A stretch of 64,000 nucleotides of DNA from Ruminococcus sp. (GCF_017464355.1 NZ_JAFUAG010000004.1:186001-250000), one strand, 5' to 3'. Positions 40,515-48,689 are shown, numbered from the stretch's first letter. A program made the numbers and translations. The notes: a model not told the origin generated them from the letters alone.

Positions 40515-41471
40515 ATGAATGAGATAGAATCGAAGATACACGGCCTTGTGGACGATCTTATGGAAGATTACAGCAAGGGTCGGGTGATAGATGAGATAAA
40601 AATGTTTGAACACCCTGATAAAGATGCTGTGGTGGATATACTTGAAAAGCTGAGAAGGATAGTATACCCGGGGTATTTCAGGAACAAGAATTTCAAGATA
40701 TACACGGTGCGCAACAACATCTCCATGATGCTGGAAGATGTCATATACAACCTGACCAAGCAGATTGCACTGGTGCTGAAATATGTGCCTGAGTACACTG
40801 ATTTTTCCGCTGAGGAAACTTCTGCCAAGGCCGAGGAACTGACCTTTGCTTTTCTGGAAAAGATACCGAAGATAAGAGAATACATCGAAACAGATGTGCA
40901 GGCTTTCTTTGACGGCGACCCTGCGGCATACAACACTGATGAGATAATATTCTCTTATCCGGGTATTTATGCCATACTCACCAACCGCATAGCCCACGAA
41001 CTTTTCCTGCTGGGCGTGCCACTTATCCCAAGAATAATGACAGAACACGCCCACAGCGTTACAGGTATAGATATCCACCCGGGCACTACCATTGGAAAAT
41101 ACTTTTTCATTGACCACGGCACGGGCATAGTTATCGGTGAAACTACGGTGATAGGCGACAATGTCAAGATATATCAGGGTGTTACCCTGGGTGCCCTTTC
41201 CACCCGCGGGGGACAAAGTCTGCGCAACAAGAAGCGCCACCCTACTATCAAGGATAATGTTACCATTTATTCAGGAGCTTCCATTCTGGGCGGAGATACT
41301 GTGGTCGGGAAAAACGTTGTTATCGGGGGCAACGCTTTCATCACGACCTCAGTGCCCGACGGCGCAAAGGTCAGCGTAAAATCCCAGGAACTCCGCTTCA
41401 ACTACGACAGCGGTCACCCCGTAGAATGCAAAGAGCTTGATCCAGAGGAGACATGGTATTACATCATATGA
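40515..41471 (+). CDS. cysE: Serine O-acetyltransferase (EpsC/long type)
   Basis: The 318-residue enzyme acetylates serine for cysteine synthesis. An alpha-helical N-terminal half is followed by the left-handed beta-helix: GIDIHPGTTIGKYFFIDHGTG, VIGETTVIGDNVKIYQGVTLG and VTIYSGASILGGDTVVGKN, with the catalytic His and Asp in DHGTG. GGAGG lies 7 nt before the ATG. The cysK partner is 20 kb away. No cysteine-linked regulator site was seen in the short leader. Confidence 0.92.
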   Translation: MNEIESKIHGLVDDLMEDYSKGRVIDEIKMFEHPDKDAVVDILEKLRRIVYPGYFRNKNFKIYTVRNNISMMLEDVIYNLTKQIALVLKYVPEYTDFSAEETSAKAEELTFAFLEKIPKIREYIETDVQAFFDGDPAAYNTDEIIFSYPGIYAILTNRIAHELFLLGVPLIPRIMTEHAHSVTGIDIHPGTTIGKYFFIDHGTGIVIGETTVIGDNVKIYQGVTLGALSTRGGQSLRNKKRHPTIKDNVTIYSGASILGGDTVVGKNVVIGGNAFITTSVPDGAKVSVKSQELRFNYDSGHPVECKELDPEETWYYII

Positions 41472-41556
41472 ATATTTTTATATCGCAGTAAAATATTTAT
41501 ATGTACTGTACAGAAAAATTCCCCACAAATCTTTTCAGCTGTGATATAATGATTTA

Positions 41557-41660
41557 TGTTATCGGAGACATCTCCAATTCCGATAGTAATATCTCCAAAA
41601 TGATACTGTTTTTTCTGGCCGAATGGCAGAGCCGCACTTGTGAGAGGGTGCGGCTTTTTT
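41557..41660 (+). ncRNA. Candidate small structured RNA
   Basis: An extended -10 (TGATATAAT, 41542-41550) precedes about 100 nt with no gene and three stems in a row: TATCGGA/TCCGATA (41560-41585), CTGGCC/GGCAG (41614-41629) and a terminator AGCCGCAC/GTGCGGCT followed by TTTTTT (41630-41660). The next gene has its own promoter immediately after. It may be a stand-alone small RNA or only the cysE terminator with extra structure. Confidence 0.4.
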
Positions 41661-41661
41661 C

Positions 41662-41690
41662 TTGACAGAAAGATTTCTCTCTGGTATAAT
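41662..41690 (+). promoter_or_regulatory. Consensus promoter of the alpha/beta hydrolase
   Basis: TTGACA (41662-41667), 17-bp spacer, TATAAT (41685-41690), starting directly after the terminator T run. Confidence 0.85.
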
Positions 41691-41724
41691 TATATGTGTA
41701 ATAACTTGCAACGGAGGTACTTAT

Positions 41725-42456
41725 ATGGCAGGTCACAATATCAGAACTTCTACCCTTGATACTGAAAGGGGTACTATAGCAATAACAGAATTCATACCCG
41801 ATACTGAGGGAAAATTTCCCTGTGTACTCATGAGCCACGGCTTCAACGGCTGCACGGATGAAATGGCAGATGTTGCTGCCATGCTGGCAGACAAGGGCGT
41901 ATATGCCATTTGCTATGATTTCAACGGCGGAGGAAACAAGGGCAGAAGCACAGGCGATACCAGAAAAATGAGCGTTCAGACGGAGCAGGCTGACCTCGGG
42001 GACATGATAACTTTTGCCAAGGCACAGCCCGCTTTCGGCAGACTGTATCTCTACGGTGAAAGTCAGGGAGGTTTTGTTTCGGCACTGACAGCTCCCGAGT
42101 ATGACGACATTGAGGGGCTTTTCCTTGTGTACCCTGCCTTTGTAATACCCCACGACTGGCTGGGACGGGACGAAAGCACCATGCAGGGCGAATTTGATTT
42201 CATGGGTGTCACCCTTACCCGTGCTTATTATGACGGTGTGCCCAGATACGATGTTATCGCTAAGGCGACGGAATTCAAAAAGCCTGTAAAGATCTGGCAC
42301 GGCAGCGCTGACCCAGTGGTAGACCCCGAATACTCACTGAAACTGGTAAAGGGTTACGAAAAATGTGAGCTTACTGTTTTCAGCGGGCTGGGACACTGGC
42401 TGCCTCCCGAGGTAAGGGCGAGAGTCGCCGAAGAGATTGCTGAGGCTGTAAAATGA
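41725..42456 (+). CDS. Alpha/beta hydrolase
   Basis: The 243-residue protein has the oxyanion segment LMSHGFNGC, the nucleophile elbow YGESQGG (Ser), the acid site in GSADPVVDP and the His in GLGHWLP. The layout is that of small cytosolic esterases or acyl-peptide hydrolase-like enzymes. The substrate is unknown. The start is ATG 41725, 7 nt after GGAGG; the upstream frame start lies in the promoter. Confidence 0.88.
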   Translation: MAGHNIRTSTLDTERGTIAITEFIPDTEGKFPCVLMSHGFNGCTDEMADVAAMLADKGVYAICYDFNGGGNKGRSTGDTRKMSVQTEQADLGDMITFAKAQPAFGRLYLYGESQGGFVSALTAPEYDDIEGLFLVYPAFVIPHDWLGRDESTMQGEFDFMGVTLTRAYYDGVPRYDVIAKATEFKKPVKIWHGSADPVVDPEYSLKLVKGYEKCELTVFSGLGHWLPPEVRARVAEEIAEAVK

Positions 42457-42494
42457 TATCTAATTCAGTTTCATAAAATCAATGGTAAATAACG

Positions 42495-42529
42495 CAAAAG
42501 CCGAAGGACACCATGTTCTTCGGCTTTTG
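42495..42529. terminator. Bidirectional terminator
   Basis: Stem CAAAAGCCGAAG / CTTCGGCTTTTG with an 11-nt loop between the convergent hydrolase and Cys-motif genes. Confidence 0.85.
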
Positions 42530-42541
42530 TATTGGCATTGT

Positions 42542-42919
42542 TTATTTGTTCTCAGCGAGCAGTTCCTCCAGTATCTCGGCGGCATCGGTGACACAGCCGC
42601 GGCAGGGCCGCAGGACTTTGCCTGTGCCGAACCCCTTTAACTCACGGCAGACCACCGAGGTGTTCTTCTCAATGAACCTGCGTTCCAGCTCAGCTCTCAG
42701 TTCAGCGGAAGCTTCTTCGCCAAGCTTGTCTTTCAGTACCTGTTCAGCAGCAAGCACGGCGCCGCAGGTGACCATACGTCCTCCTGCAAAAGGACGGGCT
42801 TCTGTAAAAGCCTGTTCCTCCGATATGCCTGCATCATCGGCAAAGGCACACATGACCGCAGCAGAGCATGGATAACCGCTTTTGTGGAATTCAACAGCTT
42901 TATTGGTTTTATCAGGCAT
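42542..42919 (-). CDS. C-GCAxxG-C-C family redox-type protein
   Basis: The 125-residue protein shows the family Cys layout: YPCSAAVMCAF near residue 16, the GGRMVTCGAVLAAE block, and RPCRGCVTDAA near the C-terminus. Members are thought to bind a metal or iron-sulfur centre in anaerobes; the role is not known. AGGAGA lies 6 nt before the ATG. Confidence 0.8.
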   Translation of the reverse strand: MPDKTNKAVEFHKSGYPCSAAVMCAFADDAGISEEQAFTEARPFAGGRMVTCGAVLAAEQVLKDKLGEEASAELRAELERRFIEKNTSVVCRELKGFGTGKVLRPCRGCVTDAAEILEELLAENK

Positions 42920-42935
42920 AACATATCTCCTATCA

Positions 42936-42960
42936 AAAACCGCAGCCCTGGGACTGCGGT
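42936..42960 (-). terminator. Terminator after the LacI-type gene
   Basis: Minus strand stem ACCGCAG / CTGCGGT followed by TTTTTG. Confidence 0.75.
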
Positions 42961-42975
42961 CTTTCTTTTATAAAA

Positions 42976-43977
42976 TCATCTGTTCAGGGGCAGCACCGAG
43001 TTCTTGATAACAAGGTCGCCCTCGATAGTACGCATACGGTAAACAGTGCTGGGGTCGTTAAGGCGCTGGATAAGGGTGTTGACCGTAAGCTCGGCCATAT
43101 ACTCAGCATCAATGCTTATGGTGGTTATAGTGGGGTCGCTGACCTCAGAGATCAGGTAGTTATCATAGCCCACCACCGAAACGTCCTCGGGAACGGAATA
43201 GCCATGCTCACGCAGCTGCTTGATAGCCTGGAAAGCGACCTCATCACAGTTGCACACAAAAGCAGTAGGCATATCCTTTGGGAATACAAAATCAATGGGG
43301 TCGGAATACTTATCTCTGTCCTCGATTATCCAATCTTCCCTTATCTCCAGGTCATGCTCGATAAGGGCTTTCATGTAGCCCATATATCTGTCAAATATAC
43401 TGGAGGTAGCTTTCTTAGAGCCGATAAATCCTATGCGCCTGTGACCCAGGCTTATGAGGTAATTTGCCAGCTTATAGCCGCCGTTATAGCCGTTGGTGAC
43501 GATAGAGTCAACTTTCAGCCCGGGGACATAGTAATCCAGCAGGATAAGATGCTCTACGTTCTCAGAAAGCTTCTGGGCATAGACATGAGAGATCTCACCC
43601 AGGGAAATAAGGGCAGATATCTTTCTGTCAGTAACGATATTGGGCAGCACAAGATTTTCCTCGTCCTTGTACTCAAGATTTTCGATAACACAATACAGGT
43701 TCTCACGCTTCAATCTCTGCACAAGGCTGTTGTACAGCGTCCAGTAGAAAGAACCGCTGAGGCCTACATACTTTTCGGGGATAAGCACGCCTATATTGCT
43801 TTTCTTTCTTGAAGTAACTGTCTTGGAGGGCACATAGCCCATTTCTTCAGCGACCTGCTTTATCTTGGCTCGCAGTTCATCGCTGACACCGCTTTTGTCT
43901 GCAAGAGCCTTTGACACGGTAACATTACTGGTGTTACAAGCCTTTGCTATATCTATCAGGGTAACAGTTTTTTTCAT
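42976..43977 (-). CDS. LacI/GalR family transcriptional regulator
   Basis: The N-terminal HTH reads TLIDIAKACNTSNVTVSKAL, with the hinge after MGYVPSKT. The periplasmic-binding-like sensor follows (IGVLIPEKYVG, SLGHRRIGFIG, SVVGYDN near residue 275, ISIDAEYMAELTVNTLI). The effector is probably a sugar. ATG 43977 lies 8 nt after GAGGAG. No sugar-use genes are adjacent, so its targets lie elsewhere or are its own promoter, where a TTAATATTAA palindrome (44005-44014) sits downstream of the -10. Confidence 0.92.
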   Translation of the reverse strand: MKKTVTLIDIAKACNTSNVTVSKALADKSGVSDELRAKIKQVAEEMGYVPSKTVTSRKKSNIGVLIPEKYVGLSGSFYWTLYNSLVQRLKRENLYCVIENLEYKDEENLVLPNIVTDRKISALISLGEISHVYAQKLSENVEHLILLDYYVPGLKVDSIVTNGYNGGYKLANYLISLGHRRIGFIGSKKATSSIFDRYMGYMKALIEHDLEIREDWIIEDRDKYSDPIDFVFPKDMPTAFVCNCDEVAFQAIKQLREHGYSVPEDVSVVGYDNYLISEVSDPTITTISIDAEYMAELTVNTLIQRLNDPSTVYRMRTIEGDLVIKNSVLPLNR

Positions 43978-44018
43978 TGTTATCACTCCTCTAAGTTCTA
44001 TAACTTAATATTAACTTT

Positions 44019-44047
44019 ATTATAAACAATTTTCGTCAATTTGTCAA
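44019..44047 (-). promoter_or_regulatory. Consensus promoter of the LacI-type gene
   Basis: Minus strand TTGACA (44042-44047), 17-bp spacer, TATAAT (44019-44024). Confidence 0.85.
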
Positions 44048-44095
44048 TAGTTTTCCATAAATTCGTTAAAATTAATGTAAAATCTCAATGAAACA

Positions 44096-44125
44096 ACAAA
44101 AACGGACTGCATAAGGCAGTCCGTT
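44096..44125 (-). terminator. Terminator of the zinc-ribbon membrane protein gene
   Basis: Minus strand stem AACGGACTGC / GCAGTCCGTT followed by TTTTG. Confidence 0.85.
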
Positions 44126-44137
44126 CTGACAACGTTA

Positions 44138-45226
44138 TCACGGCCTTACCAATGCAAGATATGCAGGTATGCCGTCGTCCATATTGACAGTACCGAGGGC
44201 AAACTCACGGCCGTCTTCTATCCAGAAATAGTCAACTGTAACGGTAACATCATTATACGCAGATATTCCGCTGCCTACCACATCACCAAAGAAAGTCCTG
44301 TCATCAAGGTCTGTCAGGTAAGTAGGCTCGGAATTGGGTTCTTCCATATAGTACCAATCGAATGTCATATCCACCGCATCACCGTTTACACTGATGATGA
44401 CATTATCTATCTCCCGCATATAAGTTCCCTCATAGTTGGTGGGATTATAGATTATCATACACTTCCAGCCGCCGCTGAACCCCAGGGGTTCTGTTATCAT
44501 ATCTGCGTCCTCGGGAGGGGTATATATCAGCCCGAACTGTCCGTAGCACCACTCAAATTCGTCAAATGTAGGTCTGTCAGCTGTATCGTAAGACATAGCC
44601 TCGGCATAGGCGGCCATTTTGCGCTCGGTATCCTCTTCCACGGCTGACTTTGTTGTAGTCTCGGGCGCCTTTGTTTCGGCAGCAGCAGTTGTTGTGGTGG
44701 TAGTCTCTTTGGGTCTCTCAGCTCCTGAAAGCTTTGTAGTAGTCTTTTCTTCTCTGGACTTTTTCTCAGAGTCAGAACTTTCATCGGGTATCTTGGTCGT
44801 CACAGCCTCGGAAGAACTTTCTGCTTCGCTTTCAACAGCAGGTTCTTCCCTTTTAGTTTTCTTTGTCCTTGAGGAAGTTGTTTTTTCTGACTTTGAAGAA
44901 CTTCTGCTTTCAGACTTTTGTGTGCTTACAGCGCTGTCACCGTCTTTATTCAGAAGATACCCTGGTTTTATGAACAGCATAAATCCAGCCATAAGCACAA
45001 GGCCTATAAGCATTGTCAGGCTGAAAATAACAACTGGGTTGGGCTCCTTGGTTTTGGCTGCAGGCTGCGGCTGCTGATAAGCATTCTGATAAGGCTGCTG
45101 CGCTTGCAGGGGCGGTACAGCGGATCGATAGTTGTTCTGCGGAATGCCCGCAGTTAAACGATTTCCGCAGTTGCTGCAAAAGGTATCATTACCATTGATC
45201 TGTCTGTTACAAACGGGACACAGCAT
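44138..45226 (-). CDS. Zinc-ribbon membrane protein with Ser/Thr-rich linker
   Basis: Residues 2-23 form a zinc ribbon (CPVCNRQ...CSNCGNRL). A Gln/Pro-rich stretch and one membrane helix (about 66-87) follow, then a Ser/Thr/Lys/Glu low-complexity linker (about 95-215), and a C-terminal domain of 150 residues with many aromatic residues (DEFEWCYGQFGLIY, MTFDWYYMEEP). The ribbon would be cytosolic and the C-terminal domain outside. This plan is common in Ruminococcus-like genomes. The function is unknown. GGAGG lies 7 nt before the ATG. Confidence 0.75.
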   Translation of the reverse strand: MLCPVCNRQINGNDTFCSNCGNRLTAGIPQNNYRSAVPPLQAQQPYQNAYQQPQPAAKTKEPNPVVIFSLTMLIGLVLMAGFMLFIKPGYLLNKDGDSAVSTQKSESRSSSKSEKTTSSRTKKTKREEPAVESEAESSSEAVTTKIPDESSDSEKKSREEKTTTKLSGAERPKETTTTTTAAAETKAPETTTKSAVEEDTERKMAAYAEAMSYDTADRPTFDEFEWCYGQFGLIYTPPEDADMITEPLGFSGGWKCMIIYNPTNYEGTYMREIDNVIISVNGDAVDMTFDWYYMEEPNSEPTYLTDLDDRTFFGDVVGSGISAYNDVTVTVDYFWIEDGREFALGTVNMDDGIPAYLALVRP

Positions 45227-45284
45227 AGAGCCACCTCCTGAGATAGAAACAAATTAACAACTATTTATTAAATAATCATATCAT

Positions 45285-45329
45285 ATTTTAACATACTTTG
45301 CAATATATGTCAATGATTTGTCATTGACA
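45285..45329 (-). promoter_or_regulatory. Promoter with palindromic operator over the -35
   Basis: Minus strand TTGACA (45308-45313), 17-bp spacer, TAAAAT (45285-45290). The -35 is the inner end of a perfect 9-bp inverted repeat, TGTCAATGA-tttg-TCATTGACA (45308-45329). A repressor bound there would block polymerase. Confidence 0.75.
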
Positions 45330-45339
45330 AGAGCTTGCC

Positions 45340-45383
45340 TAAAAAACAAATATCCCCGAAAACAACAAGTGTTAACGGGGATA
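45340..45383 (-). terminator. Terminator of the feoA-dtxR unit
   Basis: Minus strand stem TATCCCCG / CGGGGATA followed by TTTGTTTTTT. Confidence 0.8.
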
Positions 45384-45406
45384 CTGCTATGGCTTATAAA
45401 GTACTT

Positions 45407-45778
45407 CTACTTGGCAAGTGAAAGGCTGTATTCTACCAATTTCTGCAAGGTATCTTCATCAAGCTCCGAGGCGATGACAACGCTGGCCTCCCGTGCCTTT
45501 TCTGCCGATACACCCACTGCTGTAGATAGAAAATTCTGCAGGATAACACTGGGGGTAAACAGCTTGTTAGCTTCACGGATACCTTTTTGTGTCAGCCTTA
45601 TCTCACGGTAAGGCTCTTTGATTATGTAGCTTTCTTCTATTAGCTTCTGTGTCATTTTTACAGTGCTTGCTTTGGACACGTTCAGAAAATCAGAAACTGC
45701 GGTCGATTTAACAGAACCACCGTCCTGACCCAGAAGATATATAGCAAACAAATATTTTTTCTGTGACTTGGTCAGCAA
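45407..45778 (-). CDS. DtxR/MntR family metal-dependent regulator
   Basis: The winged HTH reads VSDFLNVSKASTVKMTQKL (about 27-46), followed by the wing YREIRLTQKG. A short dimerisation and metal-binding part follows (about 70-123), including ASELDEDTLQKLVEY. It is shorter than full DtxR and has no SH3-like C-terminal domain. However, a separate FeoA (an SH3-like domain protein) is encoded just upstream. The start is TTG 45778, 8 nt after GGAGG. It is the best candidate to bind the GTTAG-N6-CTAAC sites at 46.07, 47.15 and 47.2 kb. Confidence 0.88.
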   Translation of the reverse strand: MLTKSQKKYLFAIYLLGQDGGSVKSTAVSDFLNVSKASTVKMTQKLIEESYIIKEPYREIRLTQKGIREANKLFTPSVILQNFLSTAVGVSAEKAREASVVIASELDEDTLQKLVEYSLSLAK

Positions 45779-45808
45779 GATAAATTCCTCCGTAAATAAA
45801 ATGTAAGC

Positions 45809-46018
45809 TCAGACAATAACACGGGAAGCCATATCGTGTGAAACTGCGACCATACTGCCGACAATATCAACGATAAGACTGCCGCACATACTGTTTATGA
45901 CCTTGACGCTGCTGCCCTCTTTAAACCCGAGATTTTCAAGAAATCTCCTGGTCTCGGCAGTGCCGTCGATCCCTTTTATGACATTTGTTTCTCCTGCTGC
46001 TGCAAGTGTTAAGGGCAT
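45809..46018 (-). CDS. feoA: FeoA-domain protein
   Basis: The 69-residue SH3-like protein has RRFLENLGFKEGSSVKV and GSLIVDIVGSMVAVSHDMASRVIV, the FeoA pattern. FeoA normally assists the ferrous iron transporter FeoB, but no feoB lies in this window. It is cotranscribed with the DtxR-type gene 30 bp downstream, from a promoter that carries a DtxR-type operator. Confidence 0.9.
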   Translation of the reverse strand: MPLTLAAAGETNVIKGIDGTAETRRFLENLGFKEGSSVKVINSMCGSLIVDIVGSMVAVSHDMASRVIV

Positions 46019-46062
46019 TGTTTTTTCCTCACTTTGCTATGCGGACATTTCCGCGGATATAC

Positions 46063-46117
46063 CTAGTTAGATAATTCTAACCATTACTATTTTATCAATC
46101 ATAAAACGATTTGTCAA
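46063..46117 (-). promoter_or_regulatory. feoA promoter with DtxR-type operator
   Basis: Minus strand TTGACA (46112-46117), 17-bp spacer, TAAAAT (46089-46094), then GGTTAGAATTATCTAACTA over the start of transcription (operator core GTTAG-N6-CTAAC at 46066-46081). Confidence 0.8.
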
Positions 46118-46195
46118 CCGATTTTTGTCGTTCGGACAATATTTCGTTAGTTTAAACAAACTCGCTTTGATGGCCGTGATTTATTTTGTACAATT

Positions 46196-46762
46196 TCAGC
46201 TTATGCGCAGGGCACTGTAGATATCCTTGCCTTTATCAAGGCATTCAACCATGTATCTGGTACACTTGGTGTACCTGCTGAATGTCCTTCTTGCGCCGTC
46301 GGCATCGCAGTAGACCTTCCAGTAGCCGCACAGCAGACAGTTCTGCCCCTTGTTGCGGATAAAGCCTTTGATATCATCAACGGGATAACCGAGGAAAAGT
46401 CCTATCTCATGGGGAAAATCCTCACTGCTCTCCATGCGGTCGCAAAGCTTTTCAAGATACTGGGGGCAGGTGCTGCACCCCGCATAGCCGAACTTGCTGA
46501 ACATTCTGCATACATCTTCCTCACAAAGTCGCTTGTTAAGCAGTTTTTCGTTATAGAGAAGCATAAGTGTCCTGCCGCCCAGGCGCTTTATCTCCCTGAT
46601 ATGAAGCCCCTTAGCCGAAGCCTTGCTATTAAATCTATCAATATTTCTGCGTATAAGCTTGTCATTACCCTCTACCGTCAGGAGGTTCGCAGGCTTTATT
46701 CCCAGCATTGTCGGTGCTGTATGCAGCGCCAGCTCACGCTCAAACTTTTCTGTTGATGACAT
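46196..46762 (-). CDS. DUF3793 family protein
   Basis: A 188-residue soluble protein with the DUF3793 look: HTAPTMLGIKPANLL at the N-terminus, NEKLLNKRLCEEDVCRMF in the middle, FPHEIGLFLGYPVDDIKGFI, and a CLLCGYWKVYCD segment. Several Cys (CSTCPQYLEKLC) suggest metal or cluster contact. The role is unknown, though the gene often sits near iron or flavodoxin genes. It follows the DUF2325 gene by 15 bp. ATG 46762 is preferred over GTG 46771, but both are possible. Confidence 0.82.
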   Translation of the reverse strand: MSSTEKFERELALHTAPTMLGIKPANLLTVEGNDKLIRRNIDRFNSKASAKGLHIREIKRLGGRTLMLLYNEKLLNKRLCEEDVCRMFSKFGYAGCSTCPQYLEKLCDRMESSEDFPHEIGLFLGYPVDDIKGFIRNKGQNCLLCGYWKVYCDADGARRTFSRYTKCTRYMVECLDKGKDIYSALRIS

Positions 46763-46777
46763 TCGTCTCACCGTCCG

Positions 46778-47089
46778 TTACTTTGATAATCTGCAGTTTT
46801 CACAGTTGCCGTTGCAATATTTGCAAAGCACTTTTTTCAGTGCAGATACGCTGGAGCTATGACAGAGTTCAATGGGAAAATTGAGCTTTTCTGCCCGTAC
46901 TTTCAGACTTCCCAGCATTTTATGAGAGACCGTATCGGTAAACACCACAGCAAAATCCGGGGAACCTATCTTCTTGTCAAGGTCGGTGGCATACTTGATA
47001 AACACCTTTGCCTTGATATCGAATGATTTGCAAATATCCTTATATCTGGTACACATACGGTCATTGCCGCCTATGATAACCACACTCAT
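46778..47089 (-). CDS. DUF2325 family protein
   Basis: The 103-residue protein starts VVIIGGNDRMCTRYKDIC, a Rossmann-like opening typical of DUF2325, and ends in a Cys-rich tail CKYCNGNCENCR. A conserved His/Ser pair lies in LCHSSSVSALKK. In other bacteria related proteins are tied to metal or heme handling. It is the first gene after a promoter with two DtxR-type operators. Confidence 0.82.
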   Translation of the reverse strand: MSVVIIGGNDRMCTRYKDICKSFDIKAKVFIKYATDLDKKIGSPDFAVVFTDTVSHKMLGSLKVRAEKLNFPIELCHSSSVSALKKVLCKYCNGNCENCRLSK

Positions 47090-47139
47090 TATAGTACCTC
47101 ATTTCTAAGAAAGAATACCTTTCCGTCTTATCGTCATTC

Positions 47140-47157
47140 AGTTAGCATATACTAACC
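47140..47157 (-). promoter_or_regulatory. Second DtxR-type operator upstream of DUF2325
   Basis: AGTTAG-CATATA-CTAACC, an inverted repeat with 6-bp spacer, in the leader of the DUF2325 gene. Confidence 0.7.
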
Positions 47158-47197
47158 GATATCTATTCAAAAAGCAGAATCAACTCTGCCGACATTC

Positions 47198-47252
47198 GGT
47201 TAGTCTATTCTAACCATAATAGTATTTTATCACAACTTCCCTGCTATGTCAA
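47198..47252 (-). promoter_or_regulatory. DUF2325 promoter with DtxR-type operator
   Basis: Minus strand TTGACA (47247-47252), 17-bp spacer, TAAAAT (47224-47229), then a perfect GGTTAG-N6-CTAACC (47198-47215) at the start of transcription: the same layout as at feoA. Confidence 0.82.
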
Positions 47253-47288
47253 TACCTTAAAGGAAAAAAGTTTTAAACAAAATAAAAA

Positions 47289-47315
47289 CCCCGCAGCTTG
47301 TCTCATGCTGCGGGG
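47289..47315 (-). terminator. Terminator of the PrsA-like gene
   Basis: Minus strand perfect 9-bp stem CCCCGCAGC / GCTGCGGGG followed by TTTTTATTTT. Confidence 0.9.
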
Positions 47316-47333
47316 AATTATCTCATTATTGAA

Positions 47334-48608
47334 TTACTGGATCTTAGCGTAATAATCGTTCTGCTTGTCAAGAACTGCCTGTGCCGTGTATCTCTTGATA
47401 GCTTCCTTATTCTCAGATATGCCTATCTCATCTACCCAGCTGTCGATCTTAGCCTGGAACTCGTCGCCCTTCATGGTCTGTACAAGGTTATCGCGGTTGT
47501 TCTCAGCGTACTTGGCGCTGTTCTCGGTAACGTCGCCCCTGATAACGATGTAGTAGAAGCTGTCGTCCTCATAAGCTGCTGCCTTGTCATAATCAAGTCC
47601 GTGAATGAACTCAGCCAGTTTGCCGGTGATAGACTCCTTGGCATCATCGTCCATAGCACCGTAGTTGTACATACTCTCGTTGGGATTGCTCTCTTCTGCA
47701 TCAGCATCTGCTGTTTCATCATCGGTGAGTGCCTCGTCGAGATCAACAGCCTCAGCTGCTTCATCAAGAACTTCTGCCTCTTCAAGACCCTCCTCATCAG
47801 CGGGAGCATCAACTGAAGTATCAGTCTCATCACCCAGAACGGGAGCAGCTATCTCATCGGAAGTATCCTCAGCATCGGAAGTTTCAGCCTCAAGCTTAGC
47901 CTGTGCGTACTCGCTGTATGCATCTATGACTTCATCAAATTCGTCATAAGAAAGACCCTCTGCCATAGCCAGATATTCATCTCTTACAGCTGCATTCTCT
48001 TCATTCTCAGCCTTAGCCTCTGCCTCATCTTCCGCATCGGACTTGGTTATCCTTACAGCCTTATATTTTATGAAATTATCCTCAACATATTTCTTAAGCT
48101 CATCATCGCTGACTGCCTCGGTGCCCTCTGCGCCATAGAAATAATCGAACAGTCTGGTACGCATGGTCTGTGCCCTGTATACCTGCTTTATAGACTCCTT
48201 GGAGATGCCCTCGGATTCCATCAGTTCGCTGTTAGCTTCCCAGACACCTGCAACATTATCGCTTATAGCCTTTGTTTCATCCTCTGTCAGTGTAAGACCC
48301 AGCTTCTCGAACTCATAGGATATAGCTGCATATTCCCTGGTCGCTTTTCTTGCCTGCTCAACGAGATAGTCGCGCATCTTCTGGCCTTCGATATCGCCGT
48401 CAAGGTCAAGTTCGGCTGAACCTGAAGAATAGTAAGCCATGGTCATCTGGTAAGACATCTCGTTATACAGATTATAGATGTAAACACCTGCATTTACCTT
48501 TTCACCGTTATTATATGTCATGGCATATCTCGTATCCGAGCAGCCTGTCATACTAAACATCATCGCAGAAGCTGCAAGAGCTGCAACTGCTTTCTTCAAT
48601 TTATTCAT
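47334..48608 (-). CDS. PrsA/SurA-like foldase lipoprotein lacking a parvulin domain
   Basis: A lipoprotein signal with lipobox SMTGC (Cys23) is followed by a SurA_N-like helical region (YIYNLYNEMSYQM, LGLTLTEDETKAISD). A very acidic low-complexity insertion (about 225-315) and a C-terminal helical part come next. I see no parvulin isomerase signature. The protein probably acts as a chaperone for exported proteins. The unusual acidic insert replaces the usual catalytic domain position. It has a good promoter and stands alone. Confidence 0.75.
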   Translation of the reverse strand: MNKLKKAVAALAASAMMFSMTGCSDTRYAMTYNNGEKVNAGVYIYNLYNEMSYQMTMAYYSSGSAELDLDGDIEGQKMRDYLVEQARKATREYAAISYEFEKLGLTLTEDETKAISDNVAGVWEANSELMESEGISKESIKQVYRAQTMRTRLFDYFYGAEGTEAVSDDELKKYVEDNFIKYKAVRITKSDAEDEAEAKAENEENAAVRDEYLAMAEGLSYDEFDEVIDAYSEYAQAKLEAETSDAEDTSDEIAAPVLGDETDTSVDAPADEEGLEEAEVLDEAAEAVDLDEALTDDETADADAEESNPNESMYNYGAMDDDAKESITGKLAEFIHGLDYDKAAAYEDDSFYYIVIRGDVTENSAKYAENNRDNLVQTMKGDEFQAKIDSWVDEIGISENKEAIKRYTAQAVLDKQNDYYAKIQ

Positions 48609-48660
48609 TTAATTCAGATCCTTTCCTGCTTTTTATATCAAAACAGACTTTAACCAATAC

Positions 48661-48689
48661 ATTATACTACATTTGTCCGAATAAGTCAA
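48661..48689 (-). promoter_or_regulatory. Promoter of the PrsA-like gene
   Basis: Minus strand TTGACT (48684-48689), 17-bp spacer, TATAAT (48661-48666). Confidence 0.8.
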
